DNA of 61,126 bases from positions 1 through 61,126 of the forward strand of contig MNYZ01000071.1 in assembly GCA_001873365.1 (NCBI GenBank). Direction: 5' to 3'. Made by a program: the position numbers and the translations under genes. Shown here one piece after another: positions 54,238 to 61,126 of this stretch. Every line of letters begins with the position of its first letter. The stretch's first letter is position 1. Under the pieces are notes generated by a model, which saw only the letters and a list, made by a program, of their open reading frames with translations, made no database searches and was not told the origin of the DNA. This stretch comes from Oscillatoriales cyanobacterium CG2_30_40_61 (GTDB lineage: Bacteria; Cyanobacteriota; Cyanobacteriia; Cyanobacteriales; Microcoleaceae).

Positions 54238-54254
54238 CTAAGAATAATTCTTAG
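54238..54254. promoter_or_regulatory. PerR/Fur-like operator dyad
   Basis: CTAAGAAT-A-ATTCTTAG, a perfect 17-bp dyad, sits 30 bases upstream of rbr. Its size and AT-rich centre resemble PerR/Fur boxes. It probably also controls the divergent regulator gene. Confidence 0.65.
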
Positions 54255-54351
54255 TTTTAAGTTTGTCAAGGGTAAGAATAAAATTAATATAAAGTTCAGT
54301 TACTTAAAATAAATGTTATGATCTGTAAAGGAAGATTCAATATAGCAAGCT

Positions 54352-54774
54352 ATGGAAGGCCAGAATAGAACCACCGAGATCAGCCGCATGATGAAACAGA
54401 AGGGGTTACGCATCACCCCCCAACGGTTTGCGGTTTATGCCAATCTCTTGTCTCGTTACGATCATCCGACGGTGGATGATATTCTCACCGAGATTAATCG
54501 GGAACTTCCGATCGCTTCTAAAGCCAGTGTTTATAGTGCTTTGACGGTTCTGCGATCGGTGGGATTAGTCCGAGAGGTGCTCCTAGATGAAGGGGTAACT
54601 CGTTATGATGCCAAGGTGGAACCCCATCACCATTTTGTCTGTGAGTGTTGTGGTCAAATTCAGGATTTAGAGTGGGATGTCTTGAGTCATTTACAGATCA
54701 ATCCCTTACCCCCGGGGTTTCGGGTAAATACCTATGAAATTACGGTTAAGGGCTGTTGCGATCGCTGTGATTGA
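54352..54774 (+). CDS. perR: Fur-family peroxide regulator
   Basis: 140 residues. Winged helix GLRITPQRFAVYANLL, metal region VEPHHHFVCECCGQIQDL, and CCDRC at the C-terminus (structural zinc). The divergent rubrerythrin makes PerR the most likely subtype; sequence alone does not separate it fully from Fur or Zur. Confidence 0.85.
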   Translation: MEGQNRTTEISRMMKQKGLRITPQRFAVYANLLSRYDHPTVDDILTEINRELPIASKASVYSALTVLRSVGLVREVLLDEGVTRYDAKVEPHHHFVCECCGQIQDLEWDVLSHLQINPLPPGFRVNTYEITVKGCCDRCD

Positions 54775-54900
54775 TGGGGAATGGGTAATGGGGGGGATGA
54801 ATCCTATCTACTAATCTTCTACGGAGTTATGAAATTGCCAAAACTGGCATTCTGATCGGAACACCTGTTAGAATAGGGGAAATGTTACGAAACGTAACTT

Positions 54901-55119
54901 ATGTTGATTCCTATTCTAATAATTGATGTGGCTCTGGTTGCTTGGTCATTACACCTAATGAAGCAAGCTGTCGAATATAAAGAATTCTCCTTCATGTTGG
55001 CCGGGATCTTGGTGGCCCTGTCCGCGGCTGCCATGGGGTTAGTTTACTTCCTGATGGGATCTTGTATTGATCACATCGCTCAAATGTCTCAACACGCTTA
55101 TTCTTATTCTTACTTTTAA
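54901..55119 (+). CDS. Small membrane protein, 72 aa
   Basis: Two predicted helices (LIPILIIDVALVAWSLHLM, FMLAGILVALSAAAMGLVYFL) followed by a Tyr-rich tail (HAYSYSYF). No family I recognise. It lies upstream of tRNA-Ala. Confidence 0.55.
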   Translation: MLIPILIIDVALVAWSLHLMKQAVEYKEFSFMLAGILVALSAAAMGLVYFLMGSCIDHIAQMSQHAYSYSYF

Positions 55120-55222
55120 TGGCCATCGGAGTGGCGGATACCTTTCTCCGACACTCCCAAAAAAAGTTTTCATTTACTACTTGACAAAACACTGGTTAAG
55201 GAATTATATTGAAATACTGCAA

Positions 55223-55295
55223 GGGGTTATAGCTCAGTTGGTAGAGCACCGCAATGGCATTGCGGGGGTCAGCGGTTCGAGCCCGCTTAGCTCCA
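55223..55295 (+). tRNA. trnA-GGC: tRNA-Ala (GGC)
   Basis: A 73-base cloverleaf. Acceptor pairs 1-7/66-72 include the alanine G3:U70 pair (base 55225 with 55292). D arm TAGCTCAGTTGGTAGAGC, anticodon arm CCGCA-ATGGCAT-TGCGG (anticodon GGC), T arm GCGGTTCGAGCCCGC. CCA is not encoded. Confidence 0.95.
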
Positions 55296-55379
55296 TTCTT
55301 GGTTAATACTAGAAGTTGAGGATGTGGAAGCAACCACAAAGACACGAAGACACAAAGAAAGGGATTAAAATTATAAATT

Positions 55380-55432
55380 ATATCCCCCTAAATTCCATTA
55401 AGAAGGGAACTTTGAATCGGGTTCCCTCCTAA
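55380..55432. repeat. CCCCCTAAA..GGG-type dispersed repeat
   Basis: TATCCCCCTAAATTCC and GGGAACTTTGAATCGGGTTCCC, related to other CCCCCTTA/AAGGGGG repeats in the window. It lies just after the 1.2-kb-codon gene's 3' end. Confidence 0.5.
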
Positions 55433-55437
55433 TAAAA

Positions 55438-58400
55438 TTAATCATATTCAAAGTTTTTCAGTTTAGGAACTCCAAACCAAAAATCCGTGGGAATTAGAGG
55501 TTTAAGGGTCGGATCATGACCACCGACTTGATTGGTGCGGAGAATCCAGAGATAGGCTCCTAATTGAAGGAAGATCATGGCAATTTTATCGTTAATTAAT
55601 CGCGGTAATAATGAGCGCCAACTAGAGCTTAATCGGGATAGGGTTTTTAAGGGAGTTTCTTGAGTAAACCGCCCTAAAGTTGGAGAACCATATCGCCAAT
55701 CTTTTCGAGCTTTACCTGTAGTGACTAAGATACTTTCTAAACTGGCAACTAAGGTTCTTAATTGAATGAATCGTTGGCTTTGTTCGTGGTGGGGATTTTC
55801 CCGCAACCATTTCATTAATAAAGGATTGAGTTCAAACTGAGCTAACATCCGTCTGAGGGATAAATATAACGCTTGACTCGAATCTTGAGAACAGGAATTA
55901 ATCGCACTCACAAAAGTAGTTCCGGTTCCATCTCCTACGCGATATCGAGCGGTCATAATATCTAGTTCATTGATGACAATATCCAAGGGAGAAAACTTAA
56001 ACCCATCAAAGTCATAATCTTGGGTGAGAGGATCAAATTTAATCAGAATATCGTTAAAGGGACGACATCCTAACCAACCGAATTGACGATCTCCACTATA
56101 GCGTGTCCAGTCTAAACTTCCTGGGATAATTGCATCACAATTATGGGTATAAATTTGGCGATATTCGATGTTAAATCGCAGGTTTTGGGTCAGGCGATCG
56201 CGCACCACCGTTGCAATTCCATAGGCAAAATGTCCGAAGTAAATTCCCAAGGGGGTATGGTCACCATTCGGCCCGCCAATACCGCCGTAAACGTGCATTA
56301 ATAAAGCCCGTTCTCCTTCTTTCCAAAGGGATTCTGGCACAATATAATAATCAGAATTATCCTGATTTGGATTGAGGAAAATTGTCTTAACTTGTCCTTG
56401 GGGTGTGACTGTATTTTTCCAGTATTCCCAATTAATATAATCTACGGTTTTTGGTTTTCCTGAAATTATTAAATCGGGAGTTAGGGAAAACAAACTATAG
56501 GGGGCGATCGCCTGTACTACAAACTGACCATCAATATTTTTTTGTCCGAAAATATACCATCCTGAAGCATTAACTGGAGAGGATTCTAAATCCTGATTAA
56601 TTGAAGGTAAAACCCCATCTCGGTTAGGGATAACAGAGGGTAAATAGACCTTTTCTTCTAGGCCATTAAATTGTTCAGAGGAGGGATGATAATGACGCAC
56701 TAAAAACAAGTCATTACCTAAATTTTCAATAAACCGAACTAGGGCATAAAATCGGCCAGTAATTTCAACGGGATCATGTTGAATATAAAGACTGGGACGC
56801 TCTAATCCGGTATCTTTAAAGACTACAGGTTCTTTTAGTACAACAATTACATCATCCTGGGGTCTGGCTCCAGCAATGGATTCTAAGGGGTCAACTTTTG
56901 ACCAGCCATTAATCCGGTCGGGGTGAATATTTCCTTGGGATTTACTGACTTTAACTTGATCAATAAAGTTAACATCCTGGGTGACTAATTTAACTCTTTC
57001 CCTGACATTATTTACCTGTAAATCCCATCTTAAATTAACAATTTGTCCAATTCGATGTTGATTAAAAGTGTCGGTATGATAAATCTCAAATAATACGCCT
57101 TTTACCTGTTCCCTTTCTGATACTTTGGGTAAAATTAATCGACCTATCCAAGTTCCGACAGGCTGATATAATTCGGGATTAGGGGTTTGTTTAACGGGAT
57201 AATATTCAACTTGATTAAAGGATGCTTTTTTGTAGAGTTCATAGTTACTAGATTTTTTAAAAATATCAGGATCTAGCCCGGTAATTTCCCAATTTTCTAA
57301 TAAAATTCCAGTTACAATATCAACGGTTTGTTGCAGGTGGGTTTTGCCATTGGGGAGTTGATGATCTCCCATGGGGCCGCCCATCATATTGTGTCCCACT
57401 GGCCCCAGGGAGATAAAACTAATTTTTCCCCGCCGTTTGGCAAAATTCCAGTTTGATAACAGAGAAATCGGCCAACGTCCAGGGAAAATAATCGCCCCGA
57501 CTTTTTCAACGCTATCCTTATCCCCAACCAGATGATAGAGATGTTCTGTTACCATTGTCCCCGTATTTCCACTGATCACACCTGCAATGGAAATTACCGT
57601 AATTGGGGCTTTAATGGTACGTTTGAGAAAGGTTACAGCCCCCATAGACATTTGACCGCCCCCGCTATAGCCCACCAATGTCACCGGAATTTCACTACCC
57701 ACGGGATAGCCATAGCTGAGTAAACTATTATACAAGACTTGTGCCAAGCCTTGATTTTGAATTGGGCCGTAGCGAGGATCGGCTGAAACCGCTACTGAGA
57801 CTACATTTCGGGCATTAATGATAAAGCCAATCGGGTTGGCGGGATTTTGAACCACCATGGAGTCAATCATCCGCCACAAAAAGGATAGGGGTCGATTTTC
57901 AGTTAAGGGTTTATTAGTAACAGAATAGGGCATAATCCCTTTAACAATTGCTACATTATCGGGAGTGGCAATAGCAATGGCATCTAAAAAACGTTCAACT
58001 TCTGGTAAATATTGATAGGAGCCTTGATTGATTCCATCTAAATACATGACATAGTGATTAAATGGGGTATCAATATTAGGATTTTCGACTAATTTTCCGG
58101 TATTTTCTAAGGGTCGAACTCCATACCATCCCGCCCACCAAGTTAAGGATTCTAGCGGTGTTAGGATAATAGAAATTAATAAGGCAATTAAACTAAAATG
58201 AACTAATTTTAATCCTAATCTAAAGCTATGATTGAGTAAACTAAAACCTATAGTTAAGGGGTTATTGGAATTAGGATATAAAATAAAAACTAATAGTAAA
58301 GCTAATAATGCTAGGGCGACAAATTTAACCGCAGAGGAAGTTTTTTGTTTAGGAAGATTTTCTTGTTGTTCGGCTTCTAACCAAATTTCCTTACCTACGG

Positions 58401-59049
58401 TCAGGATTTGAGGCTCATTCCCGTCGTACATGACCATTTGTTCTAGTTTTTTCGGGTCAGTAATTAATGGAGTTCCAGCCACTGAATTAGATAACCAACG
58501 ACTAAATGCTAAAATCGGACGACCAATTGTTCGTTGCACAATTTGCAGGATAACCCAGCCGATCAAAACACAAATAAACACTGACCAATCTTCAAATCCG
58601 GCAATGCTTTCTAATCCCACAAATTGGGCGAGTAAACTCCAAATTGAAAGCAATACCCCAATCGCAATTCCCATATAGGGTAAGGCTATTAAAAACCCTA
58701 ACATTTGGGGAGCATAACTGACTCCTAATGTTTTAAAAATCAGATTAAAACTTAGGGAAACATCAAAAAATAGGTTACTCGCAATCCAAATACTTACCGC
58801 CCATAATCCATAACTTAAAGCAAAAACAATTGCAGAAATTCCTAAGCTGAGGATAAACCGAATCGGTGTAACTTTATTAGCAAATAAAACAATACATTGT
58901 CCAATGGCTTGAGATAAACCGGCGATGAGAACAATAATTAAGGCTACGGTTAAGCCATCGGGTAAGGTATTAATTTGATCAAAAACTTCTGGGTTGAGGG
59001 CGAATGATCCTGAAACCAGATGCCAGAATTGGTTAAATGCGGTTTCCAT
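55438..59049 (-). CDS. Large membrane protein with a serine hydrolase-like domain
   Basis: About 1203 residues from ATG 59049 (MET in METAFNQFW); a start at 59112 would add 21 atypical residues. The N-terminal ~310 residues hold about eight hydrophobic helices. The middle has an alpha/beta-hydrolase nucleophile elbow GYSGGGQM (Ser about 462) with HNMMGGPMGDH downstream. The C-terminal half has no recognised domain. It may be an envelope or lipid hydrolase; the exact function is unknown. Confidence 0.65.
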   Translation of the reverse strand: METAFNQFWHLVSGSFALNPEVFDQINTLPDGLTVALIIVLIAGLSQAIGQCIVLFANKVTPIRFILSLGISAIVFALSYGLWAVSIWIASNLFFDVSLSFNLIFKTLGVSYAPQMLGFLIALPYMGIAIGVLLSIWSLLAQFVGLESIAGFEDWSVFICVLIGWVILQIVQRTIGRPILAFSRWLSNSVAGTPLITDPKKLEQMVMYDGNEPQILTVGKEIWLEAEQQENLPKQKTSSAVKFVALALLALLLVFILYPNSNNPLTIGFSLLNHSFRLGLKLVHFSLIALLISIILTPLESLTWWAGWYGVRPLENTGKLVENPNIDTPFNHYVMYLDGINQGSYQYLPEVERFLDAIAIATPDNVAIVKGIMPYSVTNKPLTENRPLSFLWRMIDSMVVQNPANPIGFIINARNVVSVAVSADPRYGPIQNQGLAQVLYNSLLSYGYPVGSEIPVTLVGYSGGGQMSMGAVTFLKRTIKAPITVISIAGVISGNTGTMVTEHLYHLVGDKDSVEKVGAIIFPGRWPISLLSNWNFAKRRGKISFISLGPVGHNMMGGPMGDHQLPNGKTHLQQTVDIVTGILLENWEITGLDPDIFKKSSNYELYKKASFNQVEYYPVKQTPNPELYQPVGTWIGRLILPKVSEREQVKGVLFEIYHTDTFNQHRIGQIVNLRWDLQVNNVRERVKLVTQDVNFIDQVKVSKSQGNIHPDRINGWSKVDPLESIAGARPQDDVIVVLKEPVVFKDTGLERPSLYIQHDPVEITGRFYALVRFIENLGNDLFLVRHYHPSSEQFNGLEEKVYLPSVIPNRDGVLPSINQDLESSPVNASGWYIFGQKNIDGQFVVQAIAPYSLFSLTPDLIISGKPKTVDYINWEYWKNTVTPQGQVKTIFLNPNQDNSDYYIVPESLWKEGERALLMHVYGGIGGPNGDHTPLGIYFGHFAYGIATVVRDRLTQNLRFNIEYRQIYTHNCDAIIPGSLDWTRYSGDRQFGWLGCRPFNDILIKFDPLTQDYDFDGFKFSPLDIVINELDIMTARYRVGDGTGTTFVSAINSCSQDSSQALYLSLRRMLAQFELNPLLMKWLRENPHHEQSQRFIQLRTLVASLESILVTTGKARKDWRYGSPTLGRFTQETPLKTLSRLSSSWRSLLPRLINDKIAMIFLQLGAYLWILRTNQVGGHDPTLKPLIPTDFWFGVPKLKNFEYD

Positions 59050-59188
59050 AAAATAAAAATTTACACAGATGCAATTAATGGTTTTAAGTGGTTTTAAGTT
59101 TAACCTGAACAACCATAAAAAGCAATATCTTAGTATGGATTATGGCTCAATCAATCTATGTTTCAATCGTTGTATAAATTGTAATCTC

Positions 59189-59647
59189 TTACTTACTGTG
59201 ATACACTCGAACAATTAAATAACTGATTGATAGGGCTAAAACCGCAACAGCTAGTCCAATCAAATCTTCACCCCCTTTTTTATCGAGATCAAAAATAATG
59301 ATTTTTCGTCCTACGGCAATTAAGGAGGTGATAATCACTAACTCCACTTGAATAACGTGTTTTTTTAAATACGCTGAGATATTTTCTAAAATTTCTAAGG
59401 CAATCAAAATATTTAAAAATAATCCAAAAATTTCAAACAAAGAATCTTTAAGTATTAAATTAGAATCCGTCAACAATTTGTGGGCTAAATATAAAATTAG
59501 CTGCCCACAGCAAACCATGATAATAATTACCATGGCAATTGATAAGGTTTTCGCGATCGCTACTTGAATTTCTTCTAATATCATTAAGAAATTTTCGTCG
59601 CTAAACCAATGGGTGAGGGATTCAAAAAAAGTTCTTTTGCGTGACAT
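59189..59647 (-). CDS. PsiE-family membrane protein
   Basis: 152 residues. Three to four hydrophobic helices and the PsiE pattern (QVAIAKTLSIAMVIIIMVCC, VIQVELVIITSLIAVGRKIIIFD) identify the phosphate-starvation-inducible E family. Its function is poorly defined. No Pho box is evident upstream. Confidence 0.75.
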   Translation of the reverse strand: MSRKRTFFESLTHWFSDENFLMILEEIQVAIAKTLSIAMVIIIMVCCGQLILYLAHKLLTDSNLILKDSLFEIFGLFLNILIALEILENISAYLKKHVIQVELVIITSLIAVGRKIIIFDLDKKGGEDLIGLAVAVLALSISYLIVRVYHSK

Positions 59648-59880
59648 AGTGACCCGTGAATTGAAGTTAGACTGAAAATACAGCAGGGATGGAGCAATTT
59701 AATATCAATATATAAGTTAAAACCCGTTAAGGCAAGATTATTCTTTAAAATTAATCTCATAAGTCCAGAAACTCAGTTTTTAAAGTGTCCAAACAGAACT
59801 TAACAATCATATCTATTGAAATTAATCTATATTAGTAGGTTGGGTTAACCGTCAGTAAAAATCAAGGTAATCAAACCCTA
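59648..59880. other. Intergenic region
   Basis: About 230 bases between psiE-like and the methyltransferase gene. AT-rich with no gene, terminator or repeat that I can support. Confidence 0.4.
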
Positions 59881-60807
59881 TTATCTTTGTTGGGCTAAAA
59901 TCATATAATCGTCAATAGTATAACTTGAATTATAGTTTAAATTAAAATAGTCCTTACACAGAGGACTAATATAACTTTGAAGAGGCAATTTTTCCCGTGC
60001 TAATTTACCAAATTCAGAGGGTGATAATTGTTCTCTAGTGCCTGTAGATGTCAAATATTTATACCAGACTAATTTTAAACCCATTTCTTCAATAAAAGAT
60101 CTAATGACACTGTATTCTAGGTGATAGTCTTGGCGATGTCGTAAATTATAAGCGCTAAACAATTTCTTGTCTTGAACAATGAATAACACATAACCGTCCG
60201 GTTGTAAACAGCGATTAAAAATATATTGAAAATTACTATTAGCTTTTTGTCTGAGTTGAGGTTGATAAAAAAAACAATGGGAAATGATAATAAAATCAAA
60301 AAAATGCTTAGGCATTTTGTCAAAATTAGACTTATCCCCTAATAAGTCACAGGTATCAAAGCGAAAATAAGCGTTAGTTGGTTGAAGTTGTTGCTCAACA
60401 TATCTGCGCCAGAATTGCAGTCCCCTATATTGAAATTTTGCTTGTTTTTCTAAAGAATAATAGGCAATTTGAAACTCCGAGGAATTCATCCCTTGATAAT
60501 TACTTCTAAGGAATAAATCTAAACCATAAATCATCGTCCCAGGGCCAGCCGCAATATCCAAAATATTAAGATGTTTGGGTAATAACCCGGTTTTGTAAAT
60601 CAAAAACCAGGCTAAATAAGCACCATAAACATTAGTTAAAAAATAGCGTAAAAAATATACATAAGGACTCAATTCAAAACTATATTCAGGATCTTCTCCA
60701 AATTTCAAGCCATTCAAATCTTCAATGGCTTCTTTTAAGGAATTTTCAAAATTTTTTCTTTGACTCATTTGTTGAAATTCATCTTCAATAAAACGGGCTA
60801 AATTCAA
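59881..60807 (-). CDS. SAM-dependent methyltransferase-like protein, 5' end unclear
   Basis: 308 residues from a TTG. SAM motif LDIAAGPGTMIYGLDLF, then acidic FRFDTCDLLG and FIIISHCFFYQPQL. The open frame continues upstream without any ATG to a stop at 60868-60870, through IQSTGIDPDIFNDFEL. Either an unusual start is used or the 5' end was lost when the neighbouring IS arrived. The substrate is unknown. Confidence 0.6.
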   Translation of the reverse strand: MNLARFIEDEFQQMSQRKNFENSLKEAIEDLNGLKFGEDPEYSFELSPYVYFLRYFLTNVYGAYLAWFLIYKTGLLPKHLNILDIAAGPGTMIYGLDLFLRSNYQGMNSSEFQIAYYSLEKQAKFQYRGLQFWRRYVEQQLQPTNAYFRFDTCDLLGDKSNFDKMPKHFFDFIIISHCFFYQPQLRQKANSNFQYIFNRCLQPDGYVLFIVQDKKLFSAYNLRHRQDYHLEYSVIRSFIEEMGLKLVWYKYLTSTGTREQLSPSEFGKLAREKLPLQSYISPLCKDYFNLNYNSSYTIDDYMILAQQR

Positions 60808-60879
60808 CTCAAAATCATTAAAAATATCAGGGTCAATTCCTGTGGATTGAATTAAATTATAGCAATCCTAAATGATTTT

Positions 60880-61126
60880 CTATATATAAGTATACTGATG
60901 AATTTTGGGAAAATCAAATTTATGTTCCTTAGTAAAAAACTCGAACAAAAATTTGATAATCTTAAACGACCTGCATAAATACCAATACTTCCTCAAAAAG
61001 TTTTTCGCTTGTAACCAAATATCTTCAACCGGATTTTGTTGCGGAGCATTAGGAGCAAATAAAATACAAGTAATTAAAAAATCATCAGGTTCTTTATCAC
61101 CATTTATTTCTGATAAAAATTCTCTA
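60880..61126 (-). mobile_element. IS630-family transposase, C-terminal part (continues beyond the window)
   Basis: A minus-strand frame enters at the right edge and ends at 60880. It contains LFAPNAPQQNPVEDIW, the DDE_3/IS630 motif with the last catalytic Glu, followed by QAKNFLRKYW. At least 81 codons are present. IS630 inserts at TA, the same target as the MITEs, so it is a possible source of mobilising transposase. Confidence 0.82.

Overview
The window is chromosomal DNA of a cyanobacterium. It has AT-rich coding DNA, frequent HIP1 octamers (GCGATCGC, e.g. near 537, 2156 and 2760), DUF29 proteins, short G/C-rich tandem repeats, and interspersed 'CCCCCTT..AAGGGGG' and 'CAGGACTTACGCA' repeats. 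Together these suggest a filamentous oscillatorialean (Planktothrix/Oscillatoria/Microcoleus-like). That taxonomic placement is an inference.

Layout. 1-5.8 kb is housekeeping: a TerC-type membrane protein, ndk, speA, an M32 carboxypeptidase and a DUF29 protein. 5.9-9.3 kb holds a GRRM-type RiPP locus: the radical SAM/SPASM maturase, two Gly-rich precursors full of W-x-N/F-x-N motifs, and a divergent periplasmic binding protein. It is bracketed by two inverted copies of a ~105-bp MITE. A HigBA toxin-antitoxin pair follows. 10.4-12.8 kb encodes an SLH/phosphodiester-glycosidase protein. 12.8-16.3 kb is a compact minus-strand cassette: a small membrane protein, an unknown protein, an 888-aa protein with the signature motifs of YonO/eukaryotic-RDR-type two-barrel RNA polymerases, and an HU-like protein. 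17.6-21.0 kb is a LivHMGF-type amino-acid ABC transporter without its binding protein. 21.2-24.3 kb is a restriction-modification gene broken by one nonsense codon, followed by a PIN/RHH toxin-antitoxin pair. 25-31 kb holds a flavin reductase, an AstE/AspA-like hydrolase, 79-bp tandem repeats, a Ski2-like helicase and an internally deleted HNH nuclease.

31.3-48.2 kb is a sulfur-oxidation island. On the minus strand are a SulP anion permease, a YgaP-like rhodanese and an ETHE1-type persulfide dioxygenase. Divergently on the plus strand are a Rieske protein, a DUF442 phosphatase-like protein, a secreted rhodanese, a type II sulfide:quinone oxidoreductase, and an sHdr-type heterodisulfide-reductase set (hdrC1-DUF2202-hdrB1-hdrA-hdrC2-hdrB2). 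These are followed by a second DUF2202 protein, a DUF2892 protein, a His-tailed NifX-like protein, a rhodanese, a DUF2214 protein, a METTL7-like methyltransferase, a TrxR-like flavoprotein and a metallo-hydrolase. The plausible pathway is sulfide -> SQR -> persulfide, relayed by rhodaneses, then to sulfite by the dioxygenase or sHdr, with SulP moving the anion product. No lipoate-binding protein (LbpA), DsrE, TusA or ArsR-type regulator is in the window.

48-61 kb returns to mixed content: a polysaccharide deacetylase lipoprotein, DUF29, decayed genes (DUF4384-like, a frameshifted bchE, a response regulator with a nonsense codon), desC, a rubrerythrin/PerR divergent pair with an operator-like dyad, tRNA-Ala(GGC), a 1.2-kb-codon membrane/hydrolase protein, a PsiE-like protein, a methyltransferase with an unclear 5' end, and the C-terminal part of an IS630-family transposase at the right edge.
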